Assembly (NCBI RefSeq): GCF_000744225.1
Contig: NZ_JQLN01000005.1
Span: forward strand, 1,116,001 to 1,180,000
Length of the DNA: 64,000 bases
Direction: 5' to 3'
DNA from: Kitasatospora mediocidica KCTC 9733
GTDB taxonomy: Bacteria; Actinomycetota; Actinomycetes; Streptomycetales; Streptomycetaceae
In this document: piece after piece, positions 25,938 through 34,162 of the stretch
Layout of the letters: the number at the start of each line of letters is the position of its first letter
How positions within the stretch are numbered: position 1 is the stretch's first letter
Notes under the pieces: model-generated
Told to the model about the DNA's origin: nothing
The model's database searches: none
Seen by the model: the letters and a program-made list of their open reading frames with translations, nothing else
Program-made: the position numbers and the translations under genes

Positions 25938-28900
25938 TACTCCATACCTTCTGTCAGGGGACCGCCGGCGCCGGTCAGGCGCAGCAGAGCGGCTAGCTCG
26001 TCGGAGCTGGCGAGGGCGAGGTCCTGCGCCGGGACGATCGGCCGCGCGGGCTGGTCGGCTCGCGGGACGGGAGCGACGGCAGGCTCCGGACGACCGGCGT
26101 CCAGCCAAGCCGCGAGTGCCGCGATGGTGGGACGGTTCAGGACTTCCGCGAGCGGCACCGGCCGGGCGAAGCGGCGCTCCAGGCGGCCCGCGACGCGCAG
26201 AGCGGCGAGCGAGTGCCCACCCACCCTGAAGAAGCCGGCCGTCAGGCCGATCCGCTGCCGGTCGAGGCAGGCGCACCAGATCTCGTGAACGGCGGCCTGG
26301 GTCGGGGTCATCGGCTCCTCGGCCACGCCGTCCTCGGTCTCCTCCGGCTCCAGTTGGTCGAGGCTGCGGACATCGACCTTGCCCTGCGCGGTGAGCGGCA
26401 ACTCGTCGAGCGAAAACCAGGCGCTGGGCACCATCGGCTCGGGCAGCAGCCGCGCCACGTGGGCGCGGACGTCGGCCATGTCCGCACCGGGCGCCGACAG
26501 CACGACGTACGCCGCCAGCGTCCGCTCCCCCGCCCCGCCGCGGGCCCGCACCAGGCAGCGCAGCACGGCGGGGTGCGTCAGCAACGCGGCCTCGACCTCG
26601 GCCGGCTCCACTCGGAAGCCGCGGATCTTGAGCTGGCTGTCCTGGCGGCCGAGGAACTCGATCGCACCGTCCGGGCCGCGCCGGGCCAGGTCACCCGTCC
26701 GGTAGAGCCGTTCCCCCGGCGTTGCGGGGCGCGGGTGCGGGACGAACCGCTCGGCGGTCTGCCGCGGATCCGACAGGTAGCCGCGGGCCAGGCCGCTGCC
26801 GCCGACGTAGACCTCACCCACGGCTCCGGGCGAGACCGGCCGCAGCCGGCTGTCCAGCAGGTGCACGCTGCGCCCGGCCAGCGGACTGCCCAGCGGCACG
26901 GCACCCGTCGGCGGCCCGGTCAGCACCGCGACGGTGGAGAAGGTGGTGTTCTCGGTCGGCCCGTAGCAGGCCACCACGGTCAGCCCGGGATGGGCCCGCT
27001 GCACCGCGCGGACCTGGGGGACCGGCACCACGTCGCCGCCGGTGAGGAGGGTGTGCAGGCCGGTGAAGCAGTCGAGATCGGTTTCGGCGACCACCCGCAG
27101 CAGGCCGGCCGTCAGATGCAGGACGGTGACCCGGTGCTCCCGGACCAACTGCCCGATCTCGGAGGCCGTGAGCTGGGCCCGCGGCGCCAGCACCAGGGTG
27201 GCGCCGTTCAGCAGCGCGCCCCAGACCTCGAAGGTGGCCGCGTCGAAGGAGAGCGGAGCCAGCTGCAGGACCGTGTCACCGGGTCCGAGCGGGACGAACG
27301 CGGGCCGGTGGGCCAGCGACGAGACGCCCCGGTGGGTGACGGCGACCGCCTTCGGCTCACCGGTGGTGCCCGAGGTGCACATGACGTAGCAGAGCGCCGC
27401 CGGACCGGGCGGCTCGGGCGGGCCGGGCTCCGACCGGTCCGCGGGCGCCTGGGGATCGGCACCATCGAGCAGAATGACCGGCAGGTCGGCGGTCTGCGCC
27501 GACCAGGTGTGCGGTCCGTCGGTGAGCACCGCCACCGGTCGGGTCCGGGCCAGCACCGCGCGCAGCCGCGGGGCCGGTTGTGCCAGGTCGAGCGGCAGAT
27601 AGGCCGCTCCCGCCCGGAGCACACCCAGCATCGCGGTCACGACGTCGCTCCGGTGCGGCAGCGCCAGCGCGACCAGGTCACCCGGGCGGATTCCGGCCCG
27701 CCGCAACCGGGCGGCGAGCTGCCGCGAGCCGGCGTCGAGCTCGGCGTAGCTCCAGCTCCGGTCTGCGAGGACCATCGCCACCCGGTCGGGGTGGGCTGCG
27801 GCCACCTCGGCGAAGAGCCCGCCGACGTCGCCCGCTTCAGCCGCCCGACCGGCCGAATCGCCGGCCGCCCAGAGCAGGGCGAGTTGGGCGTCGTCACGGT
27901 GCTCGACCTGGTGCAGGGGGAGATCCGGCTCGGCGATCACCGCGTCGACGAGCGCCAGGTACTCCGCCGTCATCCGGTCGACGGTCGACGGGTCGAACAG
28001 CTCGGTCGCGTACCGCACCGCCAGCAGGCTCCCGCCCTCCGGGGTGAACAGCACGTCCCAGACCAGGTCCATGTCGCCGGCCGGAGGCTCCAGGTCGAAG
28101 CACTCGATGGTGACCTCACCGGCCCGCAGGCGGCGCGACACCGTGGGAGCCACGTGGAAGGCCACCGAGGTCAGCGGCGCGGCGGCCGTGTCGGCGGAGC
28201 GCTCGGCCAGCGCGACGATCTCGTCGAACGCGATGCCGCAGTGCTGCATCGCGCGAGCGGTCTGTGCCCTGGTGCCCGCGACCAGGTCGCGGAACGACCC
28301 CTGGAAGTCCACCGGCAGACGCAACGGCACCGTGTTGACCAGCGGCGCCACCACCTCGTCCAGCCAACTCGCCCGGCGCAGGGTCTGCGGGACCGCGAGC
28401 ACCGGATCGCGCGACTCCCCGGACCAGCGGGCCAGTGCGAGGGCCAGGACGGCGGCGAACACCATGAAGCGACTCGCCCGCAGCCCCCGGCAGGCCGCGT
28501 CGACCCGCTCCAGCAGTCCGGCGGGCAGCGGCACGCGCAGCTCGCGGGTGGCGAAGCTGCGAACGGCCGGCCGACGGCGGTCGGCGGCCGGCGCGAAGTC
28601 CTCCAGACCGGCCGTCTCCTGACGCCAGTACGCCAGCCCGGCCGCCCGGCCCGGACCGTCGAGCGTCTCCCCCAGCCGTCGGACCACCTCCCGGTACGGC
28701 AGGGCCGCGGGCGGTGCGGGGACCGCGCCGGTCAGGGCCCAGGCCTCGTACGCGGCCCGGAAGCCCTCCATCAGGAGCTCCATCGAACGGGCGTCCGCAC
28801 AGGCGTGGTGCAGGACCAGCACGACCGCGTAGTCGCTCTCGCCGAGCGCGGCGATCAGGCTGCGGTGCCCCGGGGCGGCGGCCAGGTCCACCGGGCGGGC

Positions 28901-29254
28901 GAGCTCCGTCCGCAGCAGCTCGGCCCAGGCCTGCTCAGGCTCCGGGTCGTGCAGCAGGTCCACCCAGCGCGGCTGCGGGAGGACGGCCGCGGGCACCAGC
29001 CCGAGGCCGTCCTCGTCGGCCGCGAAGCGCAACCGGAGGATCTCGTGGCGGGCCACCAGATGCCGCAGCGCGGCCCGGATGCCGTCCGGGTCGACCGGAC
29101 CGCGCAACCGCAGCACCAGCGGCAGCGAGTACAGCGGAGCATCGGGATGTGCCTGGTTGACGAACCACAGCCCGCTCTGGAAGCCCGTCGCGGGAACCGG
29201 GACCACCCGGTCCACGACGGTGCCGGTGCCGGTGCTCGCGACGGTCGTGGTCAC
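25937..29254 (-). CDS. NRPS with domains C-A-T
   Basis: The gene encodes 1105 residues from GTG 29254, which overlaps the PKS stop (GTGA). It ends in TAATG with the next NRPS start. The C domain has HHACADARSM in place of the common HHxxxDG, so the usual final Gly is Ala (near residue 150). The A domain has CTSGTTGEPKA (near 628), ACYGPTENTTFS and YRTGDLARR, and ends at TAQGKVDVRSL. The T domain has RVGGHSLAALRV (near 1011). By-eye mapping of the substrate pocket gives DAFGLGCTFK, which resembles pockets for valine or isoleucine but with Gly at the third variable wall position, so a larger side chain could fit. It should accept the chain from the PKS carrier and add one residue. Confidence 0.93.
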   Translation of the reverse strand: MTTTVASTGTGTVVDRVVPVPATGFQSGLWFVNQAHPDAPLYSLPLVLRLRGPVDPDGIRAALRHLVARHEILRLRFAADEDGLGLVPAAVLPQPRWVDLLHDPEPEQAWAELLRTELARPVDLAAAPGHRSLIAALGESDYAVVLVLHHACADARSMELLMEGFRAAYEAWALTGAVPAPPAALPYREVVRRLGETLDGPGRAAGLAYWRQETAGLEDFAPAADRRRPAVRSFATRELRVPLPAGLLERVDAACRGLRASRFMVFAAVLALALARWSGESRDPVLAVPQTLRRASWLDEVVAPLVNTVPLRLPVDFQGSFRDLVAGTRAQTARAMQHCGIAFDEIVALAERSADTAAAPLTSVAFHVAPTVSRRLRAGEVTIECFDLEPPAGDMDLVWDVLFTPEGGSLLAVRYATELFDPSTVDRMTAEYLALVDAVIAEPDLPLHQVEHRDDAQLALLWAAGDSAGRAAEAGDVGGLFAEVAAAHPDRVAMVLADRSWSYAELDAGSRQLAARLRRAGIRPGDLVALALPHRSDVVTAMLGVLRAGAAYLPLDLAQPAPRLRAVLARTRPVAVLTDGPHTWSAQTADLPVILLDGADPQAPADRSEPGPPEPPGPAALCYVMCTSGTTGEPKAVAVTHRGVSSLAHRPAFVPLGPGDTVLQLAPLSFDAATFEVWGALLNGATLVLAPRAQLTASEIGQLVREHRVTVLHLTAGLLRVVAETDLDCFTGLHTLLTGGDVVPVPQVRAVQRAHPGLTVVACYGPTENTTFSTVAVLTGPPTGAVPLGSPLAGRSVHLLDSRLRPVSPGAVGEVYVGGSGLARGYLSDPRQTAERFVPHPRPATPGERLYRTGDLARRGPDGAIEFLGRQDSQLKIRGFRVEPAEVEAALLTHPAVLRCLVRARGGAGERTLAAYVVLSAPGADMADVRAHVARLLPEPMVPSAWFSLDELPLTAQGKVDVRSLDQLEPEETEDGVAEEPMTPTQAAVHEIWCACLDRQRIGLTAGFFRVGGHSLAALRVAGRLERRFARPVPLAEVLNRPTIAALAAWLDAGRPEPAVAPVPRADQPARPIVPAQDLALASSDELAALLRLTGAGGPLTEGME

Positions 29255-32200
29255 GGTGCCTCCGCGGGCGCGAGCTGCTCGGCGACGAGGCCGGCCATCC
29301 CTCGCGGTGTCGGCAGCGCGAGCCAGCGGCCGATCGCGACCTCGACCTCGAAGCGGCGCTTCACCCGGGCGATCACGTCCAGCGCGAGCAGTGAGTTGCC
29401 GCCGAGCTCGAAGAAGTTGTCGGTCGCGCCGACCTGCTCGATGCCCAGCAGCAGCTGGAGGACCTCGCAGAGGAAGGACTCGGCACCGTCGGCTGGCGCC
29501 TCGTAGGCACTGCCGATCTCCGGCCGCTCGTAGGCGCCGCGCCGCCGGTCCGCCTGGGCCAGCGCCTCCAGCGCCGTCGCCACGTCGAGCCGGCGGCCGT
29601 GCTCGACGACGGCGTTCAGGTCCTGGGTGGAGATGTGAACCTGCGGCAGGCCGAGGCCCAGTGAGCGGACGAACGCCTCGTGGCCCTCCGGCTCGGACAT
29701 GAAGGAGGCCAGTCCCGCCTCCGACATGATGGTCAGCCGCTCGACCTCGCGCAGTTCCTCGTTGCCCTCGGCCGTCGAGCCGGCGTCCAGCGCCATGCCG
29801 AGGTCGCGCCAACCGGTCCAGTCGACCGCCACCACCTCGGTCCGGCCACGGTGCCAGGCCTGGTGGGCGAGACCGTCGAGGTAGTTGTTGGCCGCGGTGT
29901 AGTCGGCGATGCCGAAGCGGCCGTCGATGACGTTGAGCGAGGAGAACAGCATCAGGAAGTCGAGGTCACGTCCCTCGGTGGCGGCCAGCAGGTGCTGTCC
30001 GCCGAGCACCTTGGGAGCGAGCACCCTCAGGAAGGCGTCGGGGTCGAGGGCCTGCACGAGGGCACCACCGGGCAGGCCGGCCGCGTGGACCACACCGTCG
30101 AGCCGGCCGAACCGTTCCTCGGTACGGGCGATCAACTGCCGCACGGCGACCGCGTCGGACACGTCCGAGCTGACCGCGAGGACCTCGCCGCCGTGACGCT
30201 CGATCCGGCGCAGCCGCTCGATCCGCCGGCTGACCCGGTCGCGCTCGTCGTGGTCGGCGAGCCACCCGTCCCACTGCTCGGGCTCGGGGAAGGGCGTGAC
30301 CCCGGTCAGCACGAGCTTGGCCCGGTAACGCTCGGCCAGGAACTCGGCCAACGACAGTCCGATCCCGCCGAGCCCACCGGTGATCAGGTAGACGCCGCCC
30401 TCGCGCGGGCCGCGCGCCGACCGGGTTCCGGCGGTGAGCGGCTCGATCCCGCGCAGCCAGCGGCGCCCGCGGCGGTAGGCGATCACCGCATCCGGCTGAT
30501 GGGCGGTCAGCTCGTCCGCGAGATCGGCGGCCACACCCTGGGGCGTCGCGGCCGGGTCCAGATCGACCACCCGGCAGGCGAGGCCGGGGACCTCGCGGGG
30601 CAGCACCCGGGCGATGCCGTCGAGCAGCCAGCCGGCGGGGTTCGAGTCCTCGTGGCCGAGGACGTCGAAGGACCCGTCCGTCACGACCAGCAGTTCGCCG
30701 GACCAGGCCGTGTCGGCCAGTGTCCGGCCGAGAGCGAGCAGCGCCAGCGAGGGGCCCGCCGGATCGGCGACCGCGTCCTGAGCGCCGGGCAGGAAGACCA
30801 GGGCCGTGCGGCCGTCCCCGGCGTCCTCCTCGGTGAGTGCGAGCCGCAGGTGCGCGGAGTCGGTGAGGGTGAGCTCCACGAGCTCGTCGGAGTGGCGGAT
30901 GTACCGGTCGCCGTCGGCCAGCAGCACACAGCGCCGACCGGTGCCGCGCAGCTGCTCGGCCAACGCCTCCGGCCGGCCCGAGGCGAGCCCGGCCTTGTCG
31001 GTGACCACGAGCACGGAGTCCGGGGCCGTCCAGCCCTCCGGGCCGACCGGCCGCAGCTGGCCGGCGCCTGCCGTCCGGCGCCAGCTGGGGGCGTAGAACC
31101 AGTGGCCCGGGTCGTCGGCACGGTCCAGCAGGCGGCGGCTGAGGCGCTGTTCCTCCTCCGAGGACCCGGCGATCCAGTAGCTGCGGCGCTGGAAGGGGTA
31201 GGTCGGGAGGGTCACCCGGCGCAACGTGCGCTCCTCCCCGCCGGCCCAGTCAGGCTCCACTCCGGTCTCCCACAGCGCGGCCAGCGCGGCGAAGAGGACC
31301 CGGGTGTCGTCGTCCGAGTCCTTCGGGTGACGCATCGCCGGGATCAGCGACCGGCCGGCGCTCGCCGCCTGGTTGGCCCGGGCGAGCGAGAGCAGCCCAC
31401 CGCCGGGACCCACCTCCACCAGCGGGCCATCCACCGCGGAGGTGAGCCGCTCCAGGCCCTGCGTGAAGTGAACGGCGCCGCGCAGGTGGCGGCCCCAGTA
31501 CTCCGGATCGCAGGCGTCGGCGTCCGTGAGCCAGTCGCCGGTCACGTTGGAGACCACCCGCTGGGTCGGCCGGGCCATCGGGATCCCGCGCAGGAACTCC
31601 ACGAACTGCCGGGCCGGCTCCTCCATCAACTCGGAGTGGCTCGCGCAGGAGACCCGGAGCTTGCGCGGGTTGGCCCCGCGCGCCGTGAGCTCCTCGGCGA
31701 GCTGGTCGATGGCCGCCTCCGCACCGGTCGCGACCACCAGGCGGGGCCCGTTGTACGCCGCGATGGACACACCGGCGGGCAGCAGCGGCTCGACCTCGGC
31801 GGCCGGCAGGGCGATCGCGAGCATCGCACCGGGCGGCGCCGCCTCCATCAGGGCGGCCCGCTTCACGACCACCCTGACGGCGTCCTCCAGGGTGAACACC
31901 CCGGCCAGCGTCGCCGCGACGATCTCGCCCAGGCTGTGACCGATCATCGCGCTCGGGCGGACACCGAAGGCCGCGAAGGTGTGTGCCAGGGCGTACTCGA
32001 CGGCGAACAGCGCGGGCTGGGTCAACCGGGTCTGGTTGACCGGGTGTTCCGCGCCCTGTTCCTGGGACTCGGACTCGGACTCGAAGAGGACCGTCCGGAG
32101 ATCCGTGCCGAGCTCGGCGGCGAACAGGTCGGCGCAGCGGTCGAACTCGGCCCGGAAGACCGGCTGCTCCCGGTAGAGGTCCCGGCCCATCTGGGCGTGC

Positions 32201-33831
32201 TGGGAACCCTGGCCGGGGAAGAGGAAGCTGACCTCGGGGTTGGCGATCGCCTGGGCGACGGGCGCACCGCTCCGGGCGCGCATCGCGGTGGCGGCCTCCT
32301 GCGCGGTGCGGGCCACCACGGCGGCGCGCCGGGCGAAGCGGGTCCGGCCGACCTGCAGGGTCGCGGACACGTCGCTCAGGGGTGCCCGGTCCCGGTCGCT
32401 CTCGTCCAGCCAGTCGGCGAGCGAGCCGAGGTACTCGCCCACGGCCTGCTCGTCCCGGGCGGAGACCGGCAGGATCTGCCAGTCCGCGGACTCGGGCCGC
32501 TCCTGGCGGGCCGGCGGCTGCTCGACCAGGACGTGCGCGTTGGTGCCGCCGAAGCCGAAGGCACTCACGCCGGCGCGTCGCGGGAACTCGGCGGGCTGCC
32601 AGGCGGAGGCCACCGTGGGGATGTAGAAGGGACTGGTCTCCAGTTCGAGTCCGGGGTTGGGCTGCTCGAAGTGGATCTGTGGGGGGATGACGCCGTTCTT
32701 GGCCGCGAGCGCGGCCTTGATCAATCCGGCCACGCCCGCGGCGGTGTCCATATGGCCGATGTTGGCCTTGACCGAGCCCAGCGCGCAGTAGTTGGTCGCG
32801 TCCGTGGTCTCCCGGTACGCCTGGGTCAGTGCCTGCACCTCGATCGGGTCACCGAGCCGGGTACCGGTGCCGTGCGCCTCCTGGTAGGTCACGCTGTCCG
32901 CGGTGATGCCCGCCACCGCGTGCGCCGACGCGGTGACCTCGGCCTGCCCGGGCACGCCGGGGGCGGTGAAACCCGCCTTGTCGGCGCCGTCGTTGTTCAC
33001 CGCGGTGCCGATGATCACGGCGTGGATGACGTCGCCGTCGGCGAGCGCGTCCTCCAACCGCTTGAGCAGGACGACCCCGATGCCGGAGCCGAGTACCGTC
33101 CCGGTCGATGCGGCGTCGAAGCTGCGGGTGTGGCCGTCGAAGGAGTTGATCGCACCCTCGCGGTACACGTAGCCGGACTTCACCGGCGGAGACACCGCGA
33201 CACCACCGGCCAGCGCCATGTCGCACTCGAAGGTCCGCAGGGCCTGGGCCGCCATGTGGATCGCCACGAGCGAGGTCGAGCAGGCGGTGGTGACGTTGAT
33301 GCTCGGACCGGTCAGGTTGAGCTTGTACGAGACCCGGGTCGTCAGATAGTCGAGGTCGTTCTCCACCGAGCCGACATCGTGCAGGCTCTCGCCCGAAGCG
33401 TTCAGCGCCTGCACGTCCGCGTTGGAACGGATCTGCGTGACATAGGTGTTGACGCCGGCTCCGGCGTAGACGCCAACCGGCACGTCCACCCGCGTCGGGT
33501 CGTAGCCACCGGCCTCGACGGCCCGCCAGCAGTGCTCCAGGAACAGCCGCTGCTGCGGGTCCATCAGCTCCGCCTCACGCGGGCTCATCCCGAAGAACCC
33601 GGCGTCGAACAGGTCGATGCCCTCGATACTCGCGGCGAGCTTCACGTAGTTGGGCGCCTTGGAGAGCGCCGGATCCACGCCCGCCGCCGCCAGATCCTCG
33701 TCACTCAGGACGGTCAGCGACTCGACACCGTCGCGGATGTTGCGCCAGAACTGCTCGGGGCTGTCCGCTCCGGGAAAGGCGCAGGACATGCCGACGATGG
33801 CGATCCCCAGGGGCTGAGACGACTCGGTCAT
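29251..33831 (-). CDS. Type I polyketide synthase with domains KS-AT-KR-T
   Basis: The gene encodes 1526 residues from ATG 33831, which overlaps the stop of the carrier-protein gene. KS: TACSTSLVAIH (Cys near 183), EAHGTGT (His near 320) and KANIGHMDTAAG (His near 360). AT: FLFPGQGSQHAQMGRD, then GHSLGE near 633, and VSCASHSELM at the position that reads HAFH (malonyl) or YASH (methylmalonyl) in common ATs, so extender choice is unclear. KR: YLITGGLGGIGLSLAE near 1150 and ADYTAANNYLD near 1312, hence probably active. The final T domain (ELGGNSLLALDV near 1477) looks like a peptidyl carrier, fitting hand-over to the NRPS. No dehydratase, enoyl reductase or methyltransferase domain is seen. Confidence 0.93.
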   Translation of the reverse strand: MTESSQPLGIAIVGMSCAFPGADSPEQFWRNIRDGVESLTVLSDEDLAAAGVDPALSKAPNYVKLAASIEGIDLFDAGFFGMSPREAELMDPQQRLFLEHCWRAVEAGGYDPTRVDVPVGVYAGAGVNTYVTQIRSNADVQALNASGESLHDVGSVENDLDYLTTRVSYKLNLTGPSINVTTACSTSLVAIHMAAQALRTFECDMALAGGVAVSPPVKSGYVYREGAINSFDGHTRSFDAASTGTVLGSGIGVVLLKRLEDALADGDVIHAVIIGTAVNNDGADKAGFTAPGVPGQAEVTASAHAVAGITADSVTYQEAHGTGTRLGDPIEVQALTQAYRETTDATNYCALGSVKANIGHMDTAAGVAGLIKAALAAKNGVIPPQIHFEQPNPGLELETSPFYIPTVASAWQPAEFPRRAGVSAFGFGGTNAHVLVEQPPARQERPESADWQILPVSARDEQAVGEYLGSLADWLDESDRDRAPLSDVSATLQVGRTRFARRAAVVARTAQEAATAMRARSGAPVAQAIANPEVSFLFPGQGSQHAQMGRDLYREQPVFRAEFDRCADLFAAELGTDLRTVLFESESESQEQGAEHPVNQTRLTQPALFAVEYALAHTFAAFGVRPSAMIGHSLGEIVAATLAGVFTLEDAVRVVVKRAALMEAAPPGAMLAIALPAAEVEPLLPAGVSIAAYNGPRLVVATGAEAAIDQLAEELTARGANPRKLRVSCASHSELMEEPARQFVEFLRGIPMARPTQRVVSNVTGDWLTDADACDPEYWGRHLRGAVHFTQGLERLTSAVDGPLVEVGPGGGLLSLARANQAASAGRSLIPAMRHPKDSDDDTRVLFAALAALWETGVEPDWAGGEERTLRRVTLPTYPFQRRSYWIAGSSEEEQRLSRRLLDRADDPGHWFYAPSWRRTAGAGQLRPVGPEGWTAPDSVLVVTDKAGLASGRPEALAEQLRGTGRRCVLLADGDRYIRHSDELVELTLTDSAHLRLALTEEDAGDGRTALVFLPGAQDAVADPAGPSLALLALGRTLADTAWSGELLVVTDGSFDVLGHEDSNPAGWLLDGIARVLPREVPGLACRVVDLDPAATPQGVAADLADELTAHQPDAVIAYRRGRRWLRGIEPLTAGTRSARGPREGGVYLITGGLGGIGLSLAEFLAERYRAKLVLTGVTPFPEPEQWDGWLADHDERDRVSRRIERLRRIERHGGEVLAVSSDVSDAVAVRQLIARTEERFGRLDGVVHAAGLPGGALVQALDPDAFLRVLAPKVLGGQHLLAATEGRDLDFLMLFSSLNVIDGRFGIADYTAANNYLDGLAHQAWHRGRTEVVAVDWTGWRDLGMALDAGSTAEGNEELREVERLTIMSEAGLASFMSEPEGHEAFVRSLGLGLPQVHISTQDLNAVVEHGRRLDVATALEALAQADRRRGAYERPEIGSAYEAPADGAESFLCEVLQLLLGIEQVGATDNFFELGGNSLLALDVIARVKRRFEVEVAIGRWLALPTPRGMAGLVAEQLAPAEAP

Positions 33832-34121
33832 GCCGAAACTCCCTGCTGCGGACGGTCGGTGCGCAGGGCGGCCACGTCGCGCTGCGCGGCCTCGATGCGC
33901 TCCACCATCGCGCTGAAGGACGAGTCGATGACCAGCTCGCTGCTGGACACCTCGACCCCGAACGCCTCGCCCGCGAACACGCAGACCCGGATAGCCAGCA
34001 GCGAATGCCCACCGAGCTCGAAGAAGTCGGATTCCCCGCTGATGTGCTCGACGCTCAGCGCGTCGCGCCAGATCGTGGCGAGCCGGACTGGGACATCGCC
34101 CTGCTGGAGATCGGAGTTCAA
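33828..34121 (-). CDS. Free-standing acyl/peptidyl carrier protein
   Basis: The protein has about 97 residues. The TTG at 34121 is preceded by GAAAGG and I prefer it; TTG 34136 is also in frame. The phosphopantetheine site is SDFFELGGHSLLAIRVCV, with Ser in the usual GGHSL. It is the first gene of the long operon, directly before the PKS (ATGA overlap). With the divergent stand-alone adenylation enzyme it should form the loading unit: the A enzyme charges this carrier with an amino acid, which then enters the KS. The 40-base gap to the divergent start leaves little room for two promoters. Confidence 0.85.
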   Translation of the reverse strand: MNSDLQQGDVPVRLATIWRDALSVEHISGESDFFELGGHSLLAIRVCVFAGEAFGVEVSSSELVIDSSFSAMVERIEAAQRDVAALRTDRPQQGVSA

Positions 34122-34162
34122 TGCATCGCCTTTCAACCTTCGGCATGACTGGAGATACGCCC

